The position numbers and the translations under genes were made by a program. A stretch of DNA of 64,000 bases. It comes from Streptomyces cellulosae (GTDB lineage: Bacteria; Actinomycetota; Actinomycetes; Streptomycetales; Streptomycetaceae). The notes beneath the pieces are model-generated. The model worked only from the letters and a program-made list of their open reading frames with translations. It was not told where the DNA came from and did no database searches. The DNA is taken from the NCBI RefSeq assembly GCF_000721105.1, contig NZ_JOEV01000009.1:62001-126000 (forward strand), in the 5' to 3' direction. Shown here in pieces: positions 16,892 through 24,337 of this stretch (positions within the stretch are counted from its first letter, which is position 1; every line of letters begins with the position of its first letter).

Positions 16892-17934
16892 TGGTCACGG
16901 TGGTCGGCGATCCGGTCCGGAGCCATGGTCTGGGGGTTCTTGGCCTGCGGCCCGAACTTCACGAACTCCTCGGGCACCTGGGCGCCCTTCCGCACCGGGT
17001 AGACGAACATGTTGAGCGGCATGTCCTCCTGGAACCGCTTGGTGAGCAGGAAGTCGAGGAACGCCTTGCCGCCCTTGGTGTTCTTCGCGTTGCTCAGCAG
17101 GCCCGCGTACTCGGTCTGGCGGAAGCAGGTCCCGGTGGCGACGCCCGTGGGCGCGGTCTTCGGCTTCGGGTCGGCGTAGATCACCTCGGCGGGCGGCGAG
17201 GACGCGTAGGACACGACCAGCGGCCGGTCGGCCTTGGCCTTCTTGCCGCCTGCGGAACCGGAGAACTCCTCGTTGTACGCCTGCTCCCAGCCGTCGACGA
17301 CCTTGACGCCGTTGGCCTTGAGCTTCTTCCAGTAGTCCTGCCAGTTGTCGTCGCCGTACTTCGCGGCGGTCCCGAGCAGGAACCCGAGGCCCGGCGAGGA
17401 GGTGGCGGCGTTCTCGGTGACGAGGAGGTTCTTGTACGCCGGCTTGACCAGGTCGTCGAACGAGGTGGGCGGGGTCAGCTCGTGCTTGCTGAAGTACGCC
17501 TTGTCGTAGTTGACGCAGATGTCGCCGGTGTCGATCGGCGTGACCCGGTGCTTGTCCTGGTCGACCCGGTACTCGGGCAGGACCTGGTCGGAGCCCTTGG
17601 CCTCGTACGACTGGAAGAGCCCGTTGTCGAGCGCCCGGGACAGCAGGGTGTTGTCGACGCCGAAGAAGACGTCGCCCTGCGGGTTGTCCTTGGTGAGGAT
17701 GGCCTTGTTGACGGCCTGGCCGGCGTCGCCGTCCTTGAGGACCCTGACCTTGTACCCGGACTGCTTCTCGAAGGCCGCGAGGACGTTCTTCGACACGGCC
17801 CACGAGTCGTGGCTGACGAGGGTGACCGTCTTGGAGCCGCCGCCGGTCCCGCTGTCGGACGATCCGCACGCGGACAGGCCGACCATGCCCAGTCCCACGA
17901 CCACGGCCGCGAACCGCCTGCTGGTGATGCTCAC
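16855..17934 (-). CDS. thiamine ABC transporter substrate-binding lipoprotein
   Basis: A 359-residue extracellular binding protein. The N-terminus is a lipoprotein signal (TSRRFAAVVVGLGMVGLSAC) with the acylated cysteine in LSAC, then a Gly/Ser linker. The mature domain begins TVTLVSHDSWAVSKNVLAAFEKQSG, typical of ThiB/TbpA-like periplasmic binding proteins. The GTG at 17934 has a perfect AGGAGG (17941-17946) 6 nt upstream; a longer reading frame upstream would destroy the signal peptide. A TPP riboswitch precedes it, which strongly supports thiamine as ligand. Confidence 0.85.
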   Translation of the reverse strand: MSITSRRFAAVVVGLGMVGLSACGSSDSGTGGGSKTVTLVSHDSWAVSKNVLAAFEKQSGYKVRVLKDGDAGQAVNKAILTKDNPQGDVFFGVDNTLLSRALDNGLFQSYEAKGSDQVLPEYRVDQDKHRVTPIDTGDICVNYDKAYFSKHELTPPTSFDDLVKPAYKNLLVTENAATSSPGLGFLLGTAAKYGDDNWQDYWKKLKANGVKVVDGWEQAYNEEFSGSAGGKKAKADRPLVVSYASSPPAEVIYADPKPKTAPTGVATGTCFRQTEYAGLLSNAKNTKGGKAFLDFLLTKRFQEDMPLNMFVYPVRKGAQVPEEFVKFGPQAKNPQTMAPDRIADHRDQWVKSWTSLVLK

Positions 17935-17942
17935 TGAATTCC

Positions 17943-17958
17943 TCCTGGGTGACCAGGA
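17943..17958 (-). promoter_or_regulatory. Shine-Dalgarno-sequestering hairpin (possible riboswitch expression platform)
   Basis: In the mRNA, TCCTGG and CCAGGA form a 6-bp stem with a 4-nt loop. The 3' arm contains part of the AGGAGG ribosome site of the binding-protein gene. It could be the translational switch controlled by the TPP aptamer. Confidence 0.5.
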
Positions 17959-17967
17959 AGAGACGCG

Positions 17968-18014
17968 GCCCTGCCCGGGACCGCCGGAGGAGTCCACCGG
18001 CTCCCGGGCAGGGC
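17968..18014 (-). terminator. large hairpin between TPP aptamer and start codon (candidate terminator/expression platform)
   Basis: A perfect 13-bp stem, GCCCTGCCCGGGA at 17968-17980 and its complement at 18002-18014. It is extended by GCCGG (17983-17987) and CCGGC (17997-18001) after a 2-nt bulge, with a 9-nt loop. It lies 25 nt after the aptamer. No strong U-run follows. Confidence 0.6.
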
Positions 18015-18038
18015 GCAACAGCTTGAGTGATGACCGAA

Positions 18039-18121
18039 CTTCCTACCCAGAATGACCTGGGCGAGGTTCAGAGGGTCTGCGGCCTGGTTGCCGCACTCTC
18101 AGCGCTGTGGCGCTCCCCTGT
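18039..18121 (-). ncRNA. TPP (thiamine pyrophosphate) riboswitch aptamer
   Basis: On the minus strand the sequence follows the thi-box consensus: ACAGGGGAGC at the 5' end, then CTGAGAGTGCGG, then ACCCTCTGAACCT, then the 3' GGGTAGGAAGT. The order and spacing of these conserved blocks fit a TPP aptamer with a short variable P3. It lies about 100 nt upstream of the thiamine-binding lipoprotein gene and should reduce expression of the four-gene operon when TPP is plentiful. Confidence 0.92.
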
Positions 18122-18152
18122 CGGAATATGAAGATGTCGGAATATGAAGATG
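18121..18152 (-). repeat. exact 16-bp tandem duplication at the riboswitch promoter
   Basis: The 16-mer TCGGAATATGAAGATG occurs twice in a row (18121-18136 and 18137-18152). On the minus strand each copy contains CATATT, a possible -10 element. The proximal CATATT is at the right distance for transcription to begin at the aptamer's first bases. Confidence 0.75.
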
Positions 18153-18169
18153 TACGGACGGACGTCACA

Positions 18170-19276
18170 CTACCGCTCGGTCGCGGCGAGCTGACCACAC
18201 GCCCCGTCGATCTCCTGTCCACGGGTGTCCCGAACCGTCACCGGCACACCATGGGCGGCGACGGCCTCGACGAACGCCTTCTCGTCCTCGGGGCGGGAGG
18301 CGGTCCACTTCGACCCGGGCGTCGGGTTGAGCGGGATCAGGTTGACGTGCACGGGCTTGCCCCTCAGCAGCCGCCCGAGCCGGTCACCGCGCCAGGCCTG
18401 GTCGTTGATGTCCCGGATCAGGGCGTACTCGATGGACAGCCGGCGGCCGGACTTCTCGACGTACTCGAAGCCGGCGTCGAGGACCTCGCGCACCTTCCAC
18501 CGGGTGTTCACGGGGACGAGGGTGTCGCGCAGCTCGTCGTCGGGGGCGTGCAGCGAGATGGCGAGGCGGCACTTGAAGCCCTCGTCGGCGAAGCGGTGGA
18601 TCGCCGGGACGAGTCCGACGGTCGAGACGGTGATCCCGCGGTGCGAGAGGCCGAGCCCGTCCGGCTCGGGGTCGGTGAGCCGCCGGATGGCGCCGACGAC
18701 CCGGTTGTAGTTGGCGAGGGGTTCGCCCATGCCCATGAAGACGATGTTGCTGAGCCGCGCCGGGCCACCGGGGATCTCCCCGTCCCGCAGCGCGCGCATC
18801 CCGTCCACGATCTGGTGCACGATCTCGGCGGTGGACAGGTTCCGGTCCAGCCCCGCCTGCCCGGTCGCACAGAACGGGCAGTTCATCCCGCACCCCGCCT
18901 GCGAGCTGATGCACATGGTCACCCGGTCCGGGTAGCGCATCAGCACCGACTCGACGAGCGTCCCGTCGAACAGCCGCCACAGCGTCTTGCGGGTGGTGTC
19001 CTGGTCGGTCGACAGATGCCGGACGACCGTCATCAGCTCGGGCAGCAGCGCCTCCTGCAGGCGGCCGCGGGAACCGGCCGGGATGTCCGTCCACTCCCCC
19101 GGGTCGTGCGCGTACCGCGCGAAGTAGTGCTGCGAGAGCTGCTTGGCACGAAACGGCTTCTCCCCGACCGCGGCCACCGCTTCCTTACGCTCGGCAGGCG
19201 TGAGATCGGCAAGGTGCCGCGGCGGCTTCTTGGCTCCGCGCGGGGCGACGAAAGTGAGTTCTCCGGGTGCAGGCAT
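18170..19276 (-). CDS. rlmN: 23S rRNA (adenine2503-C2)-methyltransferase RlmN
   Basis: A 368-residue radical-SAM enzyme that methylates C2 of A2503 in 23S rRNA (and of tRNA A37 in some bacteria). The iron-sulfur motif is C129-x3-C133-x2-C136 (CGMNCPFC), preceded by MCISSQAG. The S-adenosylmethionine-site stretch [11 protein letters not shown] is intact, and the C-terminal GACGQL supplies the methyl-carrying cysteine near residue 360. The ATG at 19276 has GGGAGGG just upstream. The gene is monocistronic in appearance and ends 49 nt before the TPP riboswitch. Confidence 0.92.
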   Translation of the reverse strand: MPAPGELTFVAPRGAKKPPRHLADLTPAERKEAVAAVGEKPFRAKQLSQHYFARYAHDPGEWTDIPAGSRGRLQEALLPELMTVVRHLSTDQDTTRKTLWRLFDGTLVESVLMRYPDRVTMCISSQAGCGMNCPFCATGQAGLDRNLSTAEIVHQIVDGMRALRDGEIPGGPARLSNIVFMGMGEPLANYNRVVGAIRRLTDPEPDGLGLSHRGITVSTVGLVPAIHRFADEGFKCRLAISLHAPDDELRDTLVPVNTRWKVREVLDAGFEYVEKSGRRLSIEYALIRDINDQAWRGDRLGRLLRGKPVHVNLIPLNPTPGSKWTASRPEDEKAFVEAVAAHGVPVTVRDTRGQEIDGACGQLAATER

Positions 19277-19575
19277 AACCCTCCCAGTGTCGCAGATCAA
19301 CTCCGGGAGCCCAGGCCGGAGCGGGGTGGGGGTGGTCACCCGTGGGTGCCGACTGTCAGCGTTGGTCGGCCTCGCACGGCCCAGAGACGGCCCAGCACTG
19401 CCCCGGCGCTTGCAGTAATGCCCGCCCCGGCCTCATCAATCGCCACTTCCATCACCGCGTACTTTTACGCGCCACGCGATTCTGTCGAAATCGGTAGCAC
19501 AACAATACGAGGAAAGGTGAAGTTCATGGGCGATCAGTCCGCTTCGAGCCGTCTGTCAGCTCGCACCGCCCTCGA
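19277..19575. other. intergenic region rlmN to M20 peptidase
   Basis: About 300 bases. They include the rlmN ribosome site, an AT-richer patch near 19460-19515 and the start of a candidate small plus-strand ORF at 19526. I see no RNA gene and no strong terminator. Confidence 0.4.
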
Positions 19576-19672
19576 TCAGGCGTCCGGTACCGCTCCTGCC
19601 CGCAGCGGTCGCGCCAGTCGTGCCAGCAACCCGGCGACCAGGGCTGTCTGGGCCGGCACGGTGTCGGGGTAG
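19526..19672 (+). CDS. candidate small ORF, antisense to the end of the M20 peptidase gene
   Basis: A 48-codon frame beginning MGDQSASSRLSARTALDQ and ending at 19672. It is preceded by an excellent ribosome site, GAGGAAAGG, 8 nt before the ATG, and by an AT-richer stretch that could be a promoter. It overlaps the 3' end of the opposite-strand peptidase gene by about 97 nt. The peptide is Ala/Ser/Arg-rich and resembles nothing I know. It may be a true small protein, an antisense regulator or a chance frame. Confidence 0.3.
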   Translation: MGDQSASSRLSARTALDQASGTAPARSGRASRASNPATRAVWAGTVSG

Positions 19673-20769
19673 ATGAACTCGCCCTGAGCGTGGGCGCCGT
19701 CGCCGACCGCGCCCATGCCGCACAGCACCGGCAGTCCGAGCGCGGCGACGAAGTTGGCGTCGCTGGCGCCACCCACGGCGGCGTCGGGCAACTCGTCGCG
19801 GCCCTGTTCGCGGGCGACCTCACGGGCGAGGGCGAGAAGAGGGGCGGAGGCGGTGTTGAGGGTCATCGGCGGCCGGTTCCAGGCGTGTTCGATCTCGATG
19901 CGGACGCGGGGGTCGCTGATCTCGATGGCGTCCAGTTCGGCGTCGACACGGTCCTGTTCGGTCAGGCTGCTGACGCGGACGTCGAGGCGCGCGGTGGCCT
20001 TCCCGGCGACGACGTTGGTGGCGGAACCGCCCTTGATCAGCCCGGTGTTGATCGTGGTGCCCCTGTCGGGGGCGGCGACGGCCGCGGCGGCGACCACGAA
20101 CTCGGACAGCGCGGTGATCGCGCTCGCCCCGTCCTCAGGCGCGAGCCCGGCGTGCGCTTCGACGCCGGTGGCGGTGACCCGGAAGATCCCGGACCCCTTG
20201 CGGGCGGTCTTGACCGCGCCGTGGGCGGTCGGCTCCAGCACCAGGGTGACGTCGGCCTGCCGTGCGACCTGCTCGATCACCGGGCGCGAGGACAGGGAGC
20301 CGATCTCCTCGTCGCCGTTGAAGAGGAAGGTGACGGTGGGCACGGGTGCGCCGCTGTCGCGAACCAGTTTCAGGGCCCAGATGCCTTGGGCCAGACCGGT
20401 CTTCATGTCGAAGATTCCCGGTCCGCTGAGCTTCGCCCTCCCGTCCGTCTCCGGCTGTTCCCAACCGGCGAGCGTGCCGGTCGGCCATACGGTGTCGTAG
20501 TGGCCGACGAGCACGACGTGCCGGGCAGCGGTGCCGGTGTAGGTGAGGGTGAGGGTGTCCCCGCACTCGCCGCCGGGGTGGCGCTGCTCCTGGTCGGGCC
20601 GCCCGAGCCGGTGGACGGTCAGTTCACGCAGGAGGTCCAGGCCTGCTGCGAGGCCGGGCAGGTCGTAGCTGCTGGTCTCGTGGCGGACGAGCGTCAGGAT
20701 GTCGGTGACGATCTCCGACGAGACGTTCCGGGCGCGGGCGGTGAGAGCGGCAGCGGGGGATGCGGTCAT
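19576..20769 (-). CDS. M20 family metallopeptidase, carboxypeptidase G2-like
   Basis: A 397-residue two-zinc exopeptidase of the glutamate carboxypeptidase type. The metal and catalytic residues lie in VGHYDTVWPTGTL (H and catalytic D), GIFDMKTGL (bridging D), FNGDEEIGS (catalytic and metal E) and VLEPTAHG. The lid (dimerisation) domain spans about residues 190-300. CPG2-like enzymes remove C-terminal glutamate from folates and aminobenzoyl-glutamate. The gene follows an AbgT transporter gene by 63 nt on the same strand, which fits uptake and cleavage of such conjugates. The substrate is inferred. Confidence 0.82.
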   Translation of the reverse strand: MTASPAAALTARARNVSSEIVTDILTLVRHETSSYDLPGLAAGLDLLRELTVHRLGRPDQEQRHPGGECGDTLTLTYTGTAARHVVLVGHYDTVWPTGTLAGWEQPETDGRAKLSGPGIFDMKTGLAQGIWALKLVRDSGAPVPTVTFLFNGDEEIGSLSSRPVIEQVARQADVTLVLEPTAHGAVKTARKGSGIFRVTATGVEAHAGLAPEDGASAITALSEFVVAAAAVAAPDRGTTINTGLIKGGSATNVVAGKATARLDVRVSSLTEQDRVDAELDAIEISDPRVRIEIEHAWNRPPMTLNTASAPLLALAREVAREQGRDELPDAAVGGASDANFVAALGLPVLCGMGAVGDGAHAQGEFIYPDTVPAQTALVAGLLARLARPLRAGAVPDA

Positions 20770-20832
20770 GATCTGCTTTCTCGTACGGAGAAGCGAGGCG
20801 GGGGGGGGTGGCGTCTTCGGCGGAAGCGGGGG

Positions 20833-22386
20833 TCAGCTGACGCCGAACGGGATGCCCAGCAGGTACCAGGCCACGAAGAACGCGACCCAGACAACCCAGA
20901 CGACGGCGGCGATCGGGATCGTGAAGGAGGCCAGCGTGCCGATGCCGGCGGACTTGCGGTGCTGCTGGATGAAGCCCAGCGCCATCACGAAGTACGGGCT
21001 CATCGGGGTGACGCAGTTGGTGACCGAGTCGGCGACGCGGTAGACGGCCTGGGTGGTCACGGGCTCGATGCCGATGAGCATCAGCATGGGCACGAGGACG
21101 GGGGCGGCCAGGGCCCACAGGGCGGAGCCGCTGGTGACGACGAGGTTCATGAACGTGATCAGCACGGCGACGCCGACCAGTACGGTCCAGCCGTTCATGT
21201 CCAGGTCGCGCAGGGTCTCGGCGCCCTTGACGGCGAGGATGTCGCCGATGTTCGTCCACTTGAAGTAGGCGAGGAACTGGGAGATCGCGAAGAAGAGGAC
21301 GAGGATCGGCGCCATCGACCGGGCGCCGTCGGCCATCGCGGCGAGGATGTCGCGGGCCGCGGAGAAGGTGCCGGTCATCCGGCCGTAGACGGTGCCGAGC
21401 ACGGCGAAGAACACGCCCAGGACGAGCGCCATTCCGCCGATCAGCGGGGAGTCGACGATCCCGCCGTCCTCGCCGCGCAGCGGTGAGGACGAGGGGGCGA
21501 TGGTCACCACCAGGAAGGCGACGAAGGCGAGGGCGACCAGTCCGGTCACGCGCAGGGCGCGGCGCTGCTGCCCGCTGACCTCGATCGCGTCCAGTTCGTC
21601 GGCGTTCAGGGCGGTGACCGGCTCGTCGGGCTCCAGGTCCGAGCGGCGGGCGAGGACCTTGTCGACGACGAGTGTGATCACCAGGGCCACGAGGACCGAC
21701 GAACCGAGGCCGAAGAAGTAGTTCGCGACCGGGGTGACGACGTAGCCGGAGTCGATGGTGTGGGCGGCGGCGGTGGAGATCGACGACAGCAGGACATCGG
21801 TCGTGGTGAGGGACGGCGAGGCGTCGTAGCCGGCGGAGATGGAGACGTAGGCGACGATGCAGCCGAGCACGGGGCTGCGGCCCGCCGCGCGGAAGACGAG
21901 CGCACCGAGCGGGATGAGGGTGACGTAGGCGGCGTCACCGGCGACATGGCTGACCATCGCGGTCATCGACAGCGCGAAGGTCAGGTACCTGCCCGGTACC
22001 CGGGCGACCATGCGGCGCAGCAGGGCCGTGAACAGTCCGCTGCGCTCGGCGACGGCGATGCCGAACATCACGGTGAGGATGGTGGCCAGCGGCGGGAAGG
22101 CCGCGAAGTTGTCGACGGCCCCCGCGACGGCCATGGTGAGGCCGTCCTCGCTGAGCAGGTTCCGCACGGTGATGACCTCGTGCGTGCCGGGATTCAGGGT
22201 GCTGACGCCGGCGACCGCGAGTACGGCGCTGAGGACGGCGACGACCCCCGCGAGGATCCAGAACAGCCAGAACGGGTTGGGCAGTTTGTTACCGATCTTC
22301 TCGATCGCCGCGAAACTCCGGAACGCGGTACGCAGGGCTCTCGACCGGGGCTCGGTCGGCTGCGGCTGGGCAGAGGTGGCACTCAT
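20833..22386 (-). CDS. AbgT family transporter (p-aminobenzoyl-glutamate type)
   Basis: A 517-residue membrane protein of the AbgT/MtrF family, beginning with the conserved IEKIGNKLPNPFWLFW. Many hydrophobic helices follow, and later blocks include FAAFPPLATILTVMFGIAVAERSG and the C-terminal NCVTPMSPYFVMALGF. Characterised members import p-aminobenzoyl-glutamate or export sulfonamides. The ATG at 22386 has AGAGG 5 nt upstream and is preferred over an ATG at 22404. It forms an operon with the M20 carboxypeptidase and is divergent from a duplicated Lrp-type regulator. Confidence 0.85.
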   Translation of the reverse strand: MSATSAQPQPTEPRSRALRTAFRSFAAIEKIGNKLPNPFWLFWILAGVVAVLSAVLAVAGVSTLNPGTHEVITVRNLLSEDGLTMAVAGAVDNFAAFPPLATILTVMFGIAVAERSGLFTALLRRMVARVPGRYLTFALSMTAMVSHVAGDAAYVTLIPLGALVFRAAGRSPVLGCIVAYVSISAGYDASPSLTTTDVLLSSISTAAAHTIDSGYVVTPVANYFFGLGSSVLVALVITLVVDKVLARRSDLEPDEPVTALNADELDAIEVSGQQRRALRVTGLVALAFVAFLVVTIAPSSSPLRGEDGGIVDSPLIGGMALVLGVFFAVLGTVYGRMTGTFSAARDILAAMADGARSMAPILVLFFAISQFLAYFKWTNIGDILAVKGAETLRDLDMNGWTVLVGVAVLITFMNLVVTSGSALWALAAPVLVPMLMLIGIEPVTTQAVYRVADSVTNCVTPMSPYFVMALGFIQQHRKSAGIGTLASFTIPIAAVVWVVWVAFFVAWYLLGIPFGVS

Positions 22387-22499
22387 CGGTACCTCTTCGC
22401 GCATGAGGGGGATATTCCTGCGAACAATGGCAGTCCGATGAGAGATTATCTAGCCCTTGGATGTAACAGTGGGATTAATCGGCAGCCTAGAGTGGGGGC

Positions 22500-23525
22500 A
22501 TGACCCGCCCTCTCCTCGACGAGCTCGACCGGCGCCTCATCGGAGCGCTGCACCTGGCGCCCCGCGCCACCTGGGACGACATCGGCGGGATCCTGTCCGC
22601 CGACGCCAGCACGCTCAAACGCCGTTACGACCGGCTGCACGAGGCCCGGATGGTCCGGGCGATCGGGCAGGCCGACTGGGGCATGCACTCCACGGCGATG
22701 CCGGTCCACGTTTTCCTGGACATTACCGGCGAAACCCCGCTGGCCGTCCTGGACCGGCTCCGTGACCTGCCCCACGTGCAGCTCCTGGCGCAGATCTCCG
22801 GCGACCATCCGCTCTACGCCGTCGTCCACGCCCCGTCCGAGGCGGCCACCAGCGAGGCGATCGACGGAATGTTCTCGGTCCCCGGTGTCCGCCGCGTCAA
22901 CGCCCTGCCGGCGCTCAGCACCCTGCGCCGGGGCGTCACCTGGGACCCGCAGTTCCTGACCGAGGCCGAACGGGCCGACCTGCTCGAACTGACCGGCGCC
23001 CGCCCCGAGGGCGCGGCGAGCGCGACTCCCCCCGCCAAACCGCTCAGCGAGGCCGAACGCACCGTCGTCGCCCAGCTGATCCAGGACAGCCGGGCCTCCG
23101 CCGCCGCCATCGGCCGGGCCGCGGGCCTGGCCACCTCCACGGCGCACCGGGTCGTTCGCCGGGTCCTCGACGAGGGGTGGGTCAAACCGCGCCTGGAGAT
23201 CGTGTCGGAATGGCTCGGCTTCCAGACCCCCTTCATGCTCCGCCTGCGAGTGGCCCCGGGCGAAACCCCCGACGTCATGCGCCGCATCGACCAGCTCCCC
23301 CAGACCCGGCTCGCCGCGCACGTGGCCAGCGACATGTCCGTCCTCGCCACCGGCCTCGTCACCGACCGCTCCGCCCTGGCGCTCTTCATCGACAACGAGC
23401 TCGCCAGGATCCCCGGCATCCTCACCGCCCGCGTCGACGTCATGCTCGCCGAACCGCGCCGCTACTGGCTGGACCGGGACCTGGCCTCCGGTCTCGGCGC
23501 CTTCCACGCGCCGACGCTGCTGTGA
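22500..23525 (+). CDS. duplicated Lrp/AsnC-type transcriptional regulator
   Basis: A 341-residue regulator in which the Lrp module occurs twice. An N-terminal helix-turn-helix (LLDELDRRLIGALHL, then TWDDIGGILSADASTLKRRYDRL) and RAM-like domain are followed at about residue 180 by a second helix-turn-helix (LSEAERTVVAQLIQDSRASAAAIGRAAGLATSTAHRVVRRVL, read in two parts) and a second RAM-like domain. A dimer would therefore carry four DNA-binding motifs. No ribosome site precedes the ATG. A TAGAGT hexamer at 22488-22493 is 6 nt upstream, indicating a leaderless mRNA. The gene is divergent from the AbgT operon, its likely target. Confidence 0.85.
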   Translation: MTRPLLDELDRRLIGALHLAPRATWDDIGGILSADASTLKRRYDRLHEARMVRAIGQADWGMHSTAMPVHVFLDITGETPLAVLDRLRDLPHVQLLAQISGDHPLYAVVHAPSEAATSEAIDGMFSVPGVRRVNALPALSTLRRGVTWDPQFLTEAERADLLELTGARPEGAASATPPAKPLSEAERTVVAQLIQDSRASAAAIGRAAGLATSTAHRVVRRVLDEGWVKPRLEIVSEWLGFQTPFMLRLRVAPGETPDVMRRIDQLPQTRLAAHVASDMSVLATGLVTDRSALALFIDNELARIPGILTARVDVMLAEPRRYWLDRDLASGLGAFHAPTLL

Positions 23526-23611
23526 GCCCGGCCGGCGTCGGGCGGCGCAGTGTGGTCACGCCCGTCACAGGCGGCACAGAACCGAAGGGACCGTCGGCCC
23601 AGTGATCCGAG

Positions 23612-23654
23612 TCAGGCCCCCGACCGACGCCGAACGCGCCGGGAGGGGGCCTGA
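23612..23654. terminator. bidirectional hairpin between convergent genes
   Basis: Perfect 10-bp stem, TCAGGCCCCC at 23612-23621 and GGGGGCCTGA at 23645-23654, with a 23-nt loop. It lies between the Lrp gene (plus) and the SRPBCC gene (minus). Confidence 0.7.
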
Positions 23655-23697
23655 TGGCACCTGATGTCCTCGAGCCGGCCCTGTCGGCGCCCAGGGT

Positions 23698-24147
23698 CTA
23701 CGCCACGTCGCGCTCCAACCTCTCCTTCAGCAGCTGCTCGTCACGCGGCAGCTCCGTGCGGAGCTGGCGGCGGACGAAGAGCGGGACGAGCAGCTTGCCG
23801 AGGCCGTGGCCCTCGAAGTCGGCCTCCATCGTCACGCGCGAGCGGCGCCCCTGTTCGAGCGGTTCGACCTCGCCGTGGACGTGCGCTCTGACAGGGCCGT
23901 CGACACCGTGCAGACCCCAGCTGTACGGCGGGACGATCTCGGTGAACTCCAGGGTCATCGGCATCTCACGGGTGCCGACGCGCCGGGTGACCCGGACCCG
24001 GGAGCCCTCGTGCAACGGGCCTTCGTCGAGCCGCTCCGCAGCAACGGCGCTCAGCTGCCATTCCGGCAGGTGGGAGGAGTCTGTGACATACGCGAAGACG
24101 TCGTCGGGGCTGCAGTCGATGTCGATCACTTCTCGGATGGCGGACAT
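23698..24147 (-). CDS. SRPBCC family (START/polyketide-cyclase fold) protein
   Basis: A 149-residue ligand-binding-fold protein. It begins SAIREVIDIDCSPDDVFAYVTDSSHLPEWQ, the first strand and helices of the SRPBCC fold, and ends with a long C-terminal helix (PLFVRRQLRTELPRDEQLLKERLE). Members bind hydrophobic ligands or act as cyclases and toxin-like RatA proteins; no specific role can be assigned. The ATG at 24147 has AAGGAGG upstream. An in-frame start at 24288 would add an unrelated tail. It appears to be a single-gene unit. Confidence 0.75.
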   Translation of the reverse strand: MSAIREVIDIDCSPDDVFAYVTDSSHLPEWQLSAVAAERLDEGPLHEGSRVRVTRRVGTREMPMTLEFTEIVPPYSWGLHGVDGPVRAHVHGEVEPLEQGRRSRVTMEADFEGHGLGKLLVPLFVRRQLRTELPRDEQLLKERLERDVA

Positions 24148-24263
24148 CGCGCCCTCCTTCCAGCGTGCACCGTTTGCCGGCGTGCCTCGTTTGAGGGACT
24201 TACACCGGAATCGTCCCACTCGATGTGCGGGGGTGCCATCGCCCGCCTCCGGGAACGCGAGAA

Positions 24264-24283
24264 GCCCCCGCCGAAGCGAGGGC
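24264..24283 (-). terminator. hairpin terminator after cdsA
   Basis: GCCCCCGC, CGAA loop, GCGAGGGC: an 8-bp stem with one mismatch, 54 nt downstream of the cdsA stop on the minus strand. Confidence 0.5.
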
Positions 24284-24337
24284 CTCACGAAAGCGACGTA
24301 CGAACGGTGCGCGTGGTGCGACGGACGGTACGGCCGG

